DNA of 64,000 bases, from the NCBI RefSeq assembly GCF_022919095.1, contig NZ_CP095073.1:1798001-1862000 (forward strand), read 5' to 3'. Made by a program: the position numbers and the translations under genes. Source of the stretch: Halobacillus salinarum. Its GTDB lineage: Bacteria > Bacillota > Bacilli > Bacillales > Halobacillaceae. Below are positions 37,556-51,640 of this stretch, in pieces. The notes below the pieces were generated by a model that searched no databases, was not told the DNA's origin, and saw only the letters and a program-made list of their open reading frames with translations. The number at the start of each line of letters is the position of its first letter. Position 1 is the first letter of the stretch.

Positions 37556-37681
37556 GTACGTCAATTCATTCTTTCTATTATATAGAAGGAATTCAAACAA
37601 AGCACACACGATGTGCACACGAGCTTTAGGACCTTCAACGGTGTTGAAGGCAAGCGCTGTCAAAAGCGCACAGCTTTTCAA

Positions 37682-42460
<4,779 letters not shown>

Positions 42461-42473
42461 AATTGAAAAGCGA

Positions 42474-42591
42474 AAGCGACTGTTCAGATCCGATTGGCTA
42501 AGCAAGCTCGCAGGAAGGCTGGGGTTTTTCAGCCTGGATGAGAGATCGCTTAGATCACGAGGATCTAGGAGCTGCAGCTAGACATACAACT
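42474..42591 (+). other. structured element in the 23S-5S spacer
   Basis: The sequence order GCGAC-GTTCAGATCC ... AGGCT ... AGCCT ... GATCGCTT ... GGATCTAGGAGCTG mirrors the element in the 16S-23S spacer. See the finding on duplicated spacers. Confidence 0.6.
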
Positions 42592-42613
42592 ATGAGGTTC
42601 GTTTGAATGTGCA

Positions 42614-42636
42614 CTTATCCAGTTTTGAGGGTTCAC
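42614..42636 (+). other. 3' strand of the 23S rRNA processing stem
   Basis: CTTATCCAGTTTTGAGGGTT and the next 3 nt pair with 39435-39457, bracketing the 23S gene. Confidence 0.8.
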
Positions 42637-42650
42637 CTCAACAATCCAAA

Positions 42651-42768
42651 TGATGTGGTAGTAACGGCGAAGAGGTCACACCTGTTCCCATGCCGAACAC
42701 AGCAGTTAAGCTCTTCAGCGCCGATGGTAGTCGGGTCGATCCCCGTGAGAGTAGGACGCTGCCACATC
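42651..42768 (+). rRNA. rrf: 5S ribosomal RNA
   Basis: About 117 nt with the conserved core CACACCTGTTCCCATGCCGAACAC and matching ends (TGATGTGGTAG / GCTGCCACATCA). It closes the rrn operon 190 nt after 23S. Confidence 0.97.
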
Positions 42769-42775
42769 ACAATGT

Positions 42776-42806
42776 AAGCTTTGGACTTTATCCAAAGCTT
42801 TTTCTT
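42776..42806 (+). terminator. rrn operon terminator
   Basis: A perfect 10-bp stem AAGCTTTGGA / TCCAAAGCTT with a short loop and T5. Confidence 0.92.
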
Positions 42807-42977
42807 ATGGTTGAAAATATCCTCCAGCAGCTAAAAGTTTTATATTATTTCACCTTTCCTGTAAACTATATGTAAACTCTTTATTCCAATAATAAAGGTT
42901 TCGGCTGCTGTTTCATTTAATACAGTAGAAAATACATAGCACAAGTTAGAAAGACTACTTAGAAGAGAGGAGTTATT

Positions 42978-43247
42978 ATGGCAAAGCTTGTAAGAAAACA
43001 TGATACGTATTTAAATTGGAAATATGCGGTCTACCTCATTTTTATCCCATTAGGCTTTTATTTACTTTCTCAACAAGACCAAGTGACTAATATACAGCAT
43101 ATCACGCTAATTGCTATAATTATCATCTTAGCTCTGACCGGCGTTTTTGGGATAACCAGCAGGTATTCATCGATGAAAGCCTATGGGTATCTATATTTTA
43201 TCTGTTCTGTCCTTTTTACTTATATGGCCTTAGTATTTATTTGGTAG
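42978..43247 (+). CDS. small three-helix membrane protein
   Basis: An 89-residue protein with a basic N-terminus (MAKLVRKHDTYLNWK) and three hydrophobic helices (about residues 16-32, 41-58 and 66-88). I do not recognise a characterised family. GAGAGGAG precedes the ATG. It lies 150 nt after the rrn terminator and just before another unknown gene. Confidence 0.72.
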   Translation: MAKLVRKHDTYLNWKYAVYLIFIPLGFYLLSQQDQVTNIQHITLIAIIIILALTGVFGITSRYSSMKAYGYLYFICSVLFTYMALVFIW

Positions 43248-43275
43248 ATTAGTTGGAGGGATACGTATTCAATTA

Positions 43276-43506
43276 GTGAGGTGGAGCTATTCCCGACGAA
43301 AAGTCGTACGAGGTTATTTTGATAAGTTTCCCAACTCAGTGATTTATTTTCGCAGGATAAAAACATTTTACATTCTACATTCGCTGGACTGGAATGCGCA
43401 GGATCCTTTAGTAACAGACCAAGATCGTGAAGAAATGCAAATTTTGTTAAATAGAGAATTAGGTAGAGAATATGATTATTTACATAGAAAATCGAGAAGC
43501 AGTTAA
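43276..43506 (+). CDS. basic protein of unknown function
   Basis: Seventy-six residues from the GTG at 43276, basic and hydrophilic: RWSYSRRKVVRGYFDKFPNSVIYFRRIKTFYILHSLDWNAQDPLVTDQDREEM.... No domain is recognised. The SD GGAGGG (43255-43260) is 15 nt from this GTG but only 6 nt from an in-frame ATT at 43267, which could be the real start (see findings). It ends inside a shared terminator with ytfP. Confidence 0.6.
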   Translation: MRWSYSRRKVVRGYFDKFPNSVIYFRRIKTFYILHSLDWNAQDPLVTDQDREEMQILLNRELGREYDYLHRKSRSS

Positions 43507-43523
43507 CTGCTTCTCGATTTTTT
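43488..43523. terminator. bidirectional terminator, perfect 28-nt palindrome
   Basis: ATCGAGAAGCAGTT / AACTGCTTCTCGAT is an exact inverted repeat with no loop nucleotides, followed by T7. It sits between convergent genes and includes the end of the upstream coding region. Confidence 0.88.
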
Positions 43524-43526
43524 CCA

Positions 43527-44786
43527 TTAACTGAAGGATTCCCAGGCAGCATGCATACCGGCTACCCGCCCTGTTACCATTGCCGCAGTAATATTATAAC
43601 CTCCCGTGTACCCGTGAATATCCAAAATTTCGCCGCAAAAGTATAATCCATCCATTAATTTGGATTGCATCGTATTCGGAATAATTTCTTTGATGGAGAC
43701 ACCTCCACCCGTAACAAAAGCCTTTTCAATCGGTTGTGAGTCATATACCTGTACTTGAAAATGCTTAAGCATCTTAAGAAAGTTCTGCAGCTTCTGATTT
43801 GAAAGATTTGCGGCTTTGTCTTCAGGAAGAATCTCTGCCTTCTCCAATGTGTAGTCCAATAATCGTTCCGGCACAAGTCCTTTCACAAGGTTTCTGAACG
43901 CTTTCCTTGGCTGTTCCCGGGTTTTGCTTTGAAGACTGTTGAACAATTCCTGTTCATGTTCAGACGGAAGGCAGTCAATCTCTAGAGTGACGGGACAATT
44001 CCCTTTCATAAATTCCTTCACAGCGTATTGAGAGCACCTAAGGATCGCTGGCCCCGATAAGCCGAAATGAGTAAATAACATATCCATTTGGTGGCTGACA
44101 ATCTCTTTGCCTTTTGGATTAAGAACAGAAACTTTTACGTCTCGCAGTGAAAGACCTTGAAGTCGTTTTTCTTTAATAAAAGGATCTTTAGAGAGCAGAG
44201 GGACTTCAGTCGGAAAAATTTTAGTAATCGAGTGGCCGGCTTTTTTTGCCCATGCATAACCGTCTCCTGTAGAACCTGTGTGAGGTACGGCTTTGCCTCC
44301 CACAGCTAAAACAACAACCTTTGTTTTAACAATCATATTGTTTTTTAATAAAATGCTGTGCTCATTATTTCCGAATTCTATTGATTCAACAGGCGTGTCC
44401 GTTCGAATTTCTACCGAAAGTTCACTTAATCTGTTAAGAAGGCTGTTTACCACATCTTTTGCTTTGTTGCTGACCGGAAACATGCGTCCGTGATCTTCTT
44501 CCTTTAACGCAACACCTAATCCTTCAAAAAAATCAATGATATCAAAATTATTAAAGACAGAAAACGGACTGTATAAAAACTTTCCATTGCCTGGGATATG
44601 TTTGATGACTTCCTCCTCCGGAAGACGATTGGTAACATTACATCTTCCTCCACCAGAGATAGCGAGCTTTTTTCCTAACTTATTCCCTTTATCGAGCAGC
44701 AGAGTACGGGCTCCTTGCTCGGCAGCTGCGATGGCAGCCATGAGGCCTGAGGGACCTCCTCCAATTATGGTGACGTCATAGGTCAT
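43527..44786 (-). CDS. ytfP: YtfP, HI0933-type FAD-dependent oxidoreductase
   Basis: A 419-residue flavoprotein of the BaiN/HI0933 family: N-terminal dinucleotide-binding [25 protein letters not shown], the family signature [29 protein letters not shown], and the C-terminal FAD motif [28 protein letters not shown]. The family's substrate is mostly unknown. The frame is open to 44813, but AAAGGAAG fits the ATG at 44786. It is divergent from ytgP, as in B. subtilis. Confidence 0.9.
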   Translation of the reverse strand: MTYDVTIIGGGPSGLMAAIAAAEQGARTLLLDKGNKLGKKLAISGGGRCNVTNRLPEEEVIKHIPGNGKFLYSPFSVFNNFDIIDFFEGLGVALKEEDHGRMFPVSNKAKDVVNSLLNRLSELSVEIRTDTPVESIEFGNNEHSILLKNNMIVKTKVVVLAVGGKAVPHTGSTGDGYAWAKKAGHSITKIFPTEVPLLSKDPFIKEKRLQGLSLRDVKVSVLNPKGKEIVSHQMDMLFTHFGLSGPAILRCSQYAVKEFMKGNCPVTLEIDCLPSEHEQELFNSLQSKTREQPRKAFRNLVKGLVPERLLDYTLEKAEILPEDKAANLSNQKLQNFLKMLKHFQVQVYDSQPIEKAFVTGGGVSIKEIIPNTMQSKLMDGLYFCGEILDIHGYTGGYNITAAMVTGRVAGMHAAWESFS

Positions 44787-44893
44787 GGGAGGGACTTCCT
44801 TTCTTTTTAGCACTAAAACACTTGTTACTTCCTTATTTATGATAAAATAGATGCGGTCGATTCTACAAAAAAATTGAAGGTGAAACTAACATT

Positions 44894-46513
44894 ATGTCGA
44901 AAATTCTAAAAGGCACGATGCTTTTGACAGGAGCTACTTTTCTGTCGAAGCTTTTAGGAATGATTTACACAATTCCATTTGCACAAATGGTAGGTCCGGA
45001 GGGAACGGATCTCTATTTTTACGCTTATACACCTTATAATATCTTATTAAGTGTTTCAACGCTTGGCGTTCCATTAGCCGTATCTAAATTTGTGTCTAAG
45101 TATAATTCGCTTGGCGATTATCAAACTAGCAGAAGAATACTAAGAACGGGTATACAGCTTATGGCTGTATCCGGTCTCATTGCTTTTCTAGTCTTATTCT
45201 TTGCTGCCAAGCAAATGGCGATTTGGACGCTGTCAGATGGAGCAAGTCCCCAATATATTGAAGATACAGCTATGGTTATCCGGATGGTGAGCTTTGCTCT
45301 CATAATAATTCCAAGTATGAGTATTGTAAGGGGATTTTTCCAGGGAAACGAATCGATGGGGCCAACTGCAGTTTCCCAGGTTGTTGAACAAATCATCCGT
45401 ATAGTTTTTCTATTAATCGCTGTATTTATTATCCAGTATGTCATAAAGGGCTCGCTGACTATGTCGGTAGGATTTGCAACGTTTGCAGCTTTTGTAGGAG
45501 GTTTAGCTTCTATTGCTGTGCTTTACACTTACTGGGTAAAGCGCAAGCCTCACTTGGATCGATTGCTTTCCCAGCAGGAATATACGTATGACATAACCAA
45601 AGCCTCGATGATAAAGGAATTGTTAGGCTATGCAGGCCCTTTTGTACTTGTTGGGATTGCGACCCCGCTTTATCAATTCGTTGATCAAATGACTTTTAAC
45701 GATGCAATGGCAGCAGCAGGGCTGAGTGATTTAGCAGAAGGTTCTATTTCTGCTATTAACTTCCTTAGTCATAAACTTGTCATTATTCCTGTTACTCTAG
45801 GGATTGGATTATCATTGGCGATTCTGCCAGCCATAACGAAGGCTTTTACGAACGATCAAAAGCCGCAGTTATTTAGACAAATTAACCAGGCACTCCAAAT
45901 TGTAGCCTTGTTGATTGTTCCGGCTATTGTCGGCTTGTCCATTGTAGCATACGAAGCTTACGGAACATTCTATGGGATGGAGAAATTGAGCTACTATGGA
46001 GGGTTGTTACGGTGGTATGCACCGGTCGGTTTGTTTTTTGCCCTTTATACTGTAACAGCTTCCATTTTACAAGGGATTAATCGGCAGAACTTTGCTGTCA
46101 TCAGCCTTGGCACAGGACTTCTGATCAAGATATGTACAAATTCGTGGCTTGTTCTATTATTAGGTGCAAAAGGCGCTATTGTGGCCACAGGTCTGGCGGT
46201 GGCTTCCGCTGTAATATTAAATCTTTATAAGATCAAACAAGCGATCAATTTTTCGTATCGGCAATTATTTAAACGCACGCTGTTAATATTAATACTGACT
46301 GTAATTATGGGAGCCAGCGTCTGGCTGGTGAAATGGCTGTTAGGATTAGGGTTGGATCCTATGCAAAATCGTATACACGCCCTCCTTACACTTGTTTTAA
46401 GTGTAACAGCTGGAGCCATTGTATATTTGTATCTTTCTTATAGGACAACGCTGCTTGAACGTATTTTAGGTGGCAGAATTTCGAAACTTGACAGATGGTT
46501 GAAACGCAAGTAA
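44894..46513 (+). CDS. ytgP: YtgP, SpoVB/MurJ-like polysaccharide flippase
   Basis: A 539-residue MOP-superfamily transporter with about 14 membrane helices. It opens with SKILKGTMLLTGATFLSKLLGMIYTIPFAQMVGPEGTDLY, the family hallmark, and includes FFQGNESMGPTAVSQVVEQIIRI. Relatives flip lipid-linked glycans, including lipid II. A short basic tail (RISKLDRWLKRK) is cytoplasmic. It is followed 12 nt later by the pseudouridine synthase gene, probably one transcript. Confidence 0.9.
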   Translation: MSKILKGTMLLTGATFLSKLLGMIYTIPFAQMVGPEGTDLYFYAYTPYNILLSVSTLGVPLAVSKFVSKYNSLGDYQTSRRILRTGIQLMAVSGLIAFLVLFFAAKQMAIWTLSDGASPQYIEDTAMVIRMVSFALIIIPSMSIVRGFFQGNESMGPTAVSQVVEQIIRIVFLLIAVFIIQYVIKGSLTMSVGFATFAAFVGGLASIAVLYTYWVKRKPHLDRLLSQQEYTYDITKASMIKELLGYAGPFVLVGIATPLYQFVDQMTFNDAMAAAGLSDLAEGSISAINFLSHKLVIIPVTLGIGLSLAILPAITKAFTNDQKPQLFRQINQALQIVALLIVPAIVGLSIVAYEAYGTFYGMEKLSYYGGLLRWYAPVGLFFALYTVTASILQGINRQNFAVISLGTGLLIKICTNSWLVLLLGAKGAIVATGLAVASAVILNLYKIKQAINFSYRQLFKRTLLILILTVIMGASVWLVKWLLGLGLDPMQNRIHALLTLVLSVTAGAIVYLYLSYRTTLLERILGGRISKLDRWLKRK

Positions 46514-46525
46514 GGAGAGTTGATG

Positions 46526-47251
46526 ATGAGGATTGATAAATTACTGGCCAATATGGGTTACGGAACGCGTAAAGAAGTAAAAGCTCTTTTAAAAGGAGGA
46601 AGTGTGCGAGTAAATGGACAGCCTGAAAAGAGTGCGAAGACCCATGTGAACCCTGATGAAGATGAGGTCACGGTTCATGGAGAAACGGTCGAATATAAAG
46701 ATTATATTTATTTAATGATGAATAAGCCTGGGGATTTAATTTCTGCTACAGAGGATGCCAATGACATGACGGTGATTGATATTCTTCAGCCCGAGGACCA
46801 GGTGTTTCAGCCTTTTCCCGTAGGAAGACTTGATAAAGATACAGAAGGACTTTTGTTAATTACAAATGATGGAAAGTTATCCCATAAGCTCACTTCCCCG
46901 AAGAAAGATGTCGGAAAGACTTACTATGCTGTCATTAAGGGCACTGTTGATGATAAGGATGTAGAAGACTTTAAGAATGGCATTAAGCTTGAGGATGGCT
47001 ATGTAACCAAACCGGCGGAATTGAAAATTCTCAGCGCTGAAGCTCAATCTGAAATAGAAATAACGATTACAGAAGGAAAGTTTCACCAGGTGAAAAGAAT
47101 GTTCGAAGCGGTGGATAAACGGGTGACTTATTTAAAACGGATAAGAATGGGTGATTTAGCGCTGGATCCTACGCTGGAACTAGGAGAATATCGGGAATTG
47201 AGAGAAGAAGAGCTTGACTATCTTCTTTCCTTAACACACTTAAGTCAATAA
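46526..47251 (+). CDS. RsuA/RluF-family pseudouridine synthase
   Basis: A 241-residue two-domain enzyme: an S4 RNA-binding domain (MRIDKLLANMGYGTRKEVKALLKGGSVRVNG, residues 1-60), then the catalytic domain with GRLDKDTEGLLLITNDGKLSH containing the nucleophilic Asp, and TITEGKFHQVKRMFEAV. It isomerises a uridine in rRNA; 16S U516-like sites are typical for RsuA, but the target cannot be read from the sequence. It corresponds to B. subtilis ytzF/ytzG. AAGGAGA supports the ATG at 46526 over 46520 (TTG) and 46523. Confidence 0.88.
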   Translation: MRIDKLLANMGYGTRKEVKALLKGGSVRVNGQPEKSAKTHVNPDEDEVTVHGETVEYKDYIYLMMNKPGDLISATEDANDMTVIDILQPEDQVFQPFPVGRLDKDTEGLLLITNDGKLSHKLTSPKKDVGKTYYAVIKGTVDDKDVEDFKNGIKLEDGYVTKPAELKILSAEAQSEIEITITEGKFHQVKRMFEAVDKRVTYLKRIRMGDLALDPTLELGEYRELREEELDYLLSLTHLSQ

Positions 47252-47277
47252 AAAACACCCGGATTATCATCCGGGTG
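47250..47277 (-). terminator. terminator of ytzE
   Basis: On the minus strand CACCCGGAT / ATCCGGGTG is followed by T6. It overlaps the 3' end of the convergent pseudouridine synthase gene. Confidence 0.82.
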
Positions 47278-47291
47278 GTATATACATAAGT

Positions 47292-47510
47292 TTAGGATAT
47301 TTTCACTTTTTTATGAGTCGTCGTCCACTTTCCACGGTTTGGGCTTGCCACAAGACCGTTATATTCCAAAATGCTTAAGTCCCTTTGCATGGTTCGGTCT
47401 GTAATGCCGAATTCATCAGCTAGCTGGTTGGTTGTAACTGTCCCCTGTTCTCTAATATAAAGGTAAACAGCTTTAATCCGAGTAAGCATACGGGATGATG
47501 GATGATTCAA
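47292..47510 (-). CDS. ytzE: YtzE, DeoR-type small HTH protein
   Basis: A 72-residue protein comprising only a winged helix: MLTRIKAVYLYIREQGTVTTNQLADEFGITDRTMQRDLSILEYNGLVASPNRGKWTT. The HTH matches DeoR-type N-terminal domains, but the sugar-phosphate-sensing domain is absent; it is the same reduced form as B. subtilis YtzE. Its target and ligand are unknown. Confidence 0.88.
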   Translation of the reverse strand: MNHPSSRMLTRIKAVYLYIREQGTVTTNQLADEFGITDRTMQRDLSILEYNGLVASPNRGKWTTTHKKVKIS

Positions 47511-47672
47511 AAAACCACTCCTTAATTATCATTCGTTGGAATTTGTGGGGCTAGTGAATCCTATGAAGTTGTCTTTATTTTAACGTAAAGATATTTCATT
47601 CGCTACAAAGTTGCACCTATTTTACTGATAATTCATTAAATTTACAAACATTTAAAAATAGGAGGACGAAAA

Positions 47673-48698
47673 ATGGCAATACTAAGAAAATTATTACTTA
47701 AAATGGTCAGAGTTAATAATTATGTATTATTTATTTCCAGTGCCGTCCTTGTTTTATTCACTTCTTTTCTAATCGTTGTTGTAGAAAATCAAACCTTTCC
47801 TACATTTTTTGATGGTTTCTGGTGGGTGATGACTACGGTTACAACAGTTGGATATGGAGACTATTTCCCGGTTACTGCAGCTGGGAGAATCATTGCGATC
47901 GTGCTCTATATAGTGGGAATCGGTTTAATTGGAGTTGTTATTGGCAAAATTATCGACGGTCTTGCTGTGTTTCGAAAAAAACGTTTGGAGGGAGATATCG
48001 TGTTTAAAGGATCAGGACATTTCATAATTATCGGCTGGTCGCAAAAAGCCCAGTTTGCCGTGAAAGAAATGGTGGAAACGGAAGAAAATGTTGAAATTGT
48101 GATTATTGACGAGCTGCCAGAAGCCCCCATCCTTACGGAAAATATTCATTACTTAAAAGGCAACGCTTCTGAAGAAGAAACACTGTTAAATGCCAATGTC
48201 AAAGAAGCCCGATCCGTGCTCATTTTTGCGGAGGATCAGCTGTCTAACGATCAGTTAATTGATGGGAAGACACTTCTTATTGCCTCTACCATCGAATCTT
48301 TATCCTCACACGTTCATACCGTTGTTGAAATCATGGAAGAACGGCATATTAAAAACTTTAAACATGTGAATGTGGATGAATTTATCATTTCAAATGAAAC
48401 GATTTCTTCCCTTGCTGTACGCTCGGCTTTTCGTAAAGGTGTCTCAGGTATATATGGACAATTGCTTAGACGCTCAGTGGGAGATGATTTGTATCACGTA
48501 CCCGTGAATAAAAACTGGAGAACGTACCGGGATGCTTTTCAAGCACTGATTTCACAAGGGGCCACTCTAATTGCTGACAGAAATGATTTGACTATCAACC
48601 GTAAACTGGATCATGACCTCCCGGAACATGCAGAACTTTATGTGGTGTGTGATAAACATACGTATGAAAAAATTATGAAGGCTGGTGCAATTTTATGA
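47673..48698 (+). CDS. second YugO-type potassium channel with RCK domain
   Basis: A 341-residue two-helix channel: TM1 (about 18-37), filter TVGYGD (residues 58-63), TM2 (about 71-92) and an RCK/TrkA-N domain (GSGHFIIIGWSQKAQFAVKEMV; GNASEEETLLNANVKEARS). It is a paralogue of the channel at 7.9-8.9 kb, with the same architecture. An SD AGGAGG precedes the ATG. The stop overlaps the pepV start (ATGA), so the two are co-translated. Confidence 0.9.
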   Translation: MAILRKLLLKMVRVNNYVLFISSAVLVLFTSFLIVVVENQTFPTFFDGFWWVMTTVTTVGYGDYFPVTAAGRIIAIVLYIVGIGLIGVVIGKIIDGLAVFRKKRLEGDIVFKGSGHFIIIGWSQKAQFAVKEMVETEENVEIVIIDELPEAPILTENIHYLKGNASEEETLLNANVKEARSVLIFAEDQLSNDQLIDGKTLLIASTIESLSSHVHTVVEIMEERHIKNFKHVNVDEFIISNETISSLAVRSAFRKGVSGIYGQLLRRSVGDDLYHVPVNKNWRTYRDAFQALISQGATLIADRNDLTINRKLDHDLPEHAELYVVCDKHTYEKIMKAGAIL

Positions 48699-50074
48699 AT
48701 TTTGAGAAGCAGAGCCGCTCGTATGAGAAGGAATTTATTCAAAACGTCTCCAAGTTATTAGTAATTCCTAGCATATATGAAGAGGATAAAAACTATCCAT
48801 ACGGAAAACCCATCCATGAGGCTTTAACAACTATGCTTAACATTGGAAAGGAAGATGGATTCAAGGTAAAAGATGTCGACGGGCACGCGGGACATATTGA
48901 ATTTGGAGAAGGGGAAGAAGTCATTGGAATCTTAGGCCATTTAGATGTAGTCCCTCCAGGGGAAGGGTGGTCTACTGAACCATTTACACCGGAATTAAAA
49001 GACGGAAAATTGTATGCAAGGGGAGCACAAGATGATAAAGGACCAGTCGTAGCCGCTTATATGGCTATGAAGCTTCTGAAAAATGAAGGGTTTCAGCCGA
49101 AGAAAAAAGTCAGACTCATTTTAGGGACGGATGAAGAAAGAGACTGGAAAGGGATAGAACATTACTTCTCACAAGAAGAAATGCCTGTATTTGGCTTCTC
49201 ACCAGATGCTGCGTTCCCTGTCATCCACGCAGAAAAAGGGTTAATCGATGGTTATTTTACTTTTAGCTCAAACAAACCATCCGCTGGTAAGGAAGCAATT
49301 GAACTCATCTCGATCGAGGCTGGTGACCGTTTGAATATGGTCCCAGACTATGCAGAGGCAATTCTATCAACGTCTAAGGATATTCCATCTATGCTTGAAG
49401 GCTTTCTTTCTAAAAGTGAGGCAGATGGAAAAACCGTCGTAAAAGAAGGTAGATTTCACGTCTCGATAGAAGGAAAATCTGTGCATCCCAGCAAACCAGC
49501 CCAAGGCGTAAATGCTATCGTTGAATTGTTACGTTTTCTAAAAGATCTTCCTATTAAGGAATCACTGCTATTTCAATCTTTATACAGTTCTTTTTCGAGC
49601 ACCTCAGGAGAACAGGCTGGATTGGCCTTACAGGATAATGTGTCTGGTTCGTTGACTTTGAATCTTGGATCTTTGACGTACTCGACTCCTTCTTCGTTAA
49701 AACTGGGAATCAATCTTCGTTATCCGGTGACAGAAAGAGGAGAGGATGTAATCAAGCTCCTTCAACAAATTGCTGATAACCATGAAGGTTCCTTTGAATT
49801 GTATGATCATTTAGCACCGTTATATGTGGAAAAAGATCATCCCTATGTCGAAACGCTAATGAACGTCTATAATAAAACGGTTACTAACAAGGCAGAACCA
49901 GTGGCTATCGGAGGTGCTACGTACGCCAGGGTACTGGAAACTGGCGTAGCCTTTGGAGCGCTATTTGAAGAAAGTCCAGATACGGCCCATCAAAAGGATG
50001 AGCATGTACGGATAAAAGATATGGTAAAATCGATTGCTATTTACGCAGATGCCATCTATCAACTTACGAAATAA
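48695..50074 (+). CDS. pepV: dipeptidase PepV
   Basis: A 459-residue M20-family metallodipeptidase: metal ligands in GHLDVVPPGEGW, ARGAQDDKGPVVA and GTDEERDWKGIEHY, then FSPDAAFPVIHAEKGL, and the C-terminal HQKDEHVRIKDM. It cleaves dipeptides and N-blocked substrates in the cytoplasm. A lid/dimerisation insertion is present between residues about 180 and 380. It is translationally coupled to the upstream channel gene. Confidence 0.93.
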   Translation: MNFEKQSRSYEKEFIQNVSKLLVIPSIYEEDKNYPYGKPIHEALTTMLNIGKEDGFKVKDVDGHAGHIEFGEGEEVIGILGHLDVVPPGEGWSTEPFTPELKDGKLYARGAQDDKGPVVAAYMAMKLLKNEGFQPKKKVRLILGTDEERDWKGIEHYFSQEEMPVFGFSPDAAFPVIHAEKGLIDGYFTFSSNKPSAGKEAIELISIEAGDRLNMVPDYAEAILSTSKDIPSMLEGFLSKSEADGKTVVKEGRFHVSIEGKSVHPSKPAQGVNAIVELLRFLKDLPIKESLLFQSLYSSFSSTSGEQAGLALQDNVSGSLTLNLGSLTYSTPSSLKLGINLRYPVTERGEDVIKLLQQIADNHEGSFELYDHLAPLYVEKDHPYVETLMNVYNKTVTNKAEPVAIGGATYARVLETGVAFGALFEESPDTAHQKDEHVRIKDMVKSIAIYADAIYQLTK

Positions 50075-50177
50075 AAGGACAAAGTTATTTCGTCTAGACG
50101 TTTCCCTAAGGGAAAAGCCTGCTGTTGTAAATCGTACAATTGTTCATAAATTCCTTTTCGAAAGGAGAATAACTTTA

Positions 50178-50744
50178 ATGAATTCGCCGCACTATTTTAT
50201 TGGAATCTCTGTATCCTCCAAGGTAAGAAAAATGCTGCAATTATGGCAGAGTGATTTAAGACGTCATATGACGTATAAAGTGTGGACACATCCTGATGAT
50301 TTTCATATTACAGTGAAATTTCTCGGTGCATGCACCGATGATAAGATAGAGGAATGGAAAAATCGTTTTAGTGAATTCAAGGACCAAAGTTTTTCAGTAA
50401 AAGTTGGGCCAGCAGCGGGCTTTGGAAAAAAAGAGCACCCAAGAGTAGTTCATGCAGAAGTTAGCAGACATTCTGAGCTAATGAACCTAAAAAGCCAGGT
50501 AGAACAAATAGGCGTTGAACTAGGGTTTCCAATAGAAAAAAGGGCGTACCATCCGCATGTGACCCTCGCAAAAAAATGGGTGGCCGGCAATTTACCGTTT
50601 GAAATGAACAATCCAAATCCAGACTACAGTCAAGTGACGGAAATGGAAGTAGAAAGCCTAAACTTATTTCAAATCCATCCCGCAGAACTGCCAAAGTATG
50701 AACCGATTTGTAAATACGGATTTGAAAACGTTGAGGAGGGATAA
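50178..50744 (+). CDS. thpR: ThpR, RNA 2',3'-cyclic phosphodiesterase (YtlP)
   Basis: A 188-residue 2H phosphoesterase, with the two HxT motifs DDFHITVKFLG and YHPHVTLAKKW. It opens 2',3'-cyclic phosphate ends on RNA, and ligase activity is seen in vitro for relatives. The frame is open from 50034, but AAAGGAGA precedes the ATG at 50178. It sits 2 nt before the next gene, so they are in one operon. Confidence 0.92.
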   Translation: MNSPHYFIGISVSSKVRKMLQLWQSDLRRHMTYKVWTHPDDFHITVKFLGACTDDKIEEWKNRFSEFKDQSFSVKVGPAAGFGKKEHPRVVHAEVSRHSELMNLKSQVEQIGVELGFPIEKRAYHPHVTLAKKWVAGNLPFEMNNPNPDYSQVTEMEVESLNLFQIHPAELPKYEPICKYGFENVEEG

Positions 50745-50746
50745 GC

Positions 50747-51640
50747 TTGGCGCAACTAATAAAGTTGTCGGATTATATCTCAAGGTACGAAGTGAACATT
50801 TATCAATATCCAAGTAAATTTATTCGATTAAAACAGGAAAACTGGAAGAAAATGAAAGGGCTTTGGGAGCACGGACGTTCATTAGATGAGCCTAGTCAAA
50901 AGGATAACACCCCGCTGAGCATTTGGAAGAAAATTTCAGGAAGAAAAGAAGAGTTAGAGAAAGATTTAGACATTCGTGAAGAACTTCCTGAAAACCTTTC
51001 AGACCTCAAGCAATATTTCTTAGATGGACTGTTTCCTTTTCAGCTAAAATGGGCATCGACAACATTGATGCAGAAATCTTTCTTACATAAGTCTTACCAT
51101 CAAGATGAAATTTTAAAGTTTTTTTTGCAGCGTTTTCCTGACAGCTATTTAATTATGTATAAACCTGTAGTAGAAATGAAAAATGCAAAAATGGATGCAG
51201 AAGTCATTTTAATAGGACCTGCCAGTATTGAAATTATTCATTATCTTTCTCTTCCGCTTGCAGGCAAAGTTCATCCCTCCAGTGAGAAAATGTGGAAAGT
51301 TGAAGAACGAGGCAATATGTCCAAAATCTTAAGTCCTCTTCTTTCACTGCACAGGTCAGAAACTTATGTGCGTAGTGTATTAAATCAATATCATATTGAT
51401 TTTCCTTATCACAAAGTGGTACTAGCACCAGAGCTCACATTTGAAGAAGTACAAGAACCCTTCAACACTTCCTTCATAGATGAGTCCCGTTATTCTGAAT
51501 GGTTGTACGGAAAGCGAAAACCAGCCTCTCCCTTGAAGCACGAGCAGTTAAAAGCGGCTGAGGTACTTCTGCAGCATTCGATGACAACTGCAGTTAAACG
51601 GCCGGAATGGGAGGAGGAGGAAGATTCTACGGATGAATGA
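50747..51640 (+). CDS. ytlQ: YtlQ-like protein of unknown function
   Basis: A 297-residue protein starting with TTG behind GGAGGG. The C-terminal two-thirds includes LIMYKPVVEMKNAKMDAEVILIGPASIEIIHYLSL, which has the look of a nuclease-like alpha/beta fold (NERD-type), but no catalytic set can be confirmed. The N-terminal segment is charged and helical (KQENWKKMKGLWEHGR). The gene order thpR-ytlQ-ytlR is as in B. subtilis. It overlaps the convergent EAL gene by 14 nt. Confidence 0.7.
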   Translation: MAQLIKLSDYISRYEVNIYQYPSKFIRLKQENWKKMKGLWEHGRSLDEPSQKDNTPLSIWKKISGRKEELEKDLDIREELPENLSDLKQYFLDGLFPFQLKWASTTLMQKSFLHKSYHQDEILKFFLQRFPDSYLIMYKPVVEMKNAKMDAEVILIGPASIEIIHYLSLPLAGKVHPSSEKMWKVEERGNMSKILSPLLSLHRSETYVRSVLNQYHIDFPYHKVVLAPELTFEEVQEPFNTSFIDESRYSEWLYGKRKPASPLKHEQLKAAEVLLQHSMTTAVKRPEWEEEEDSTDE

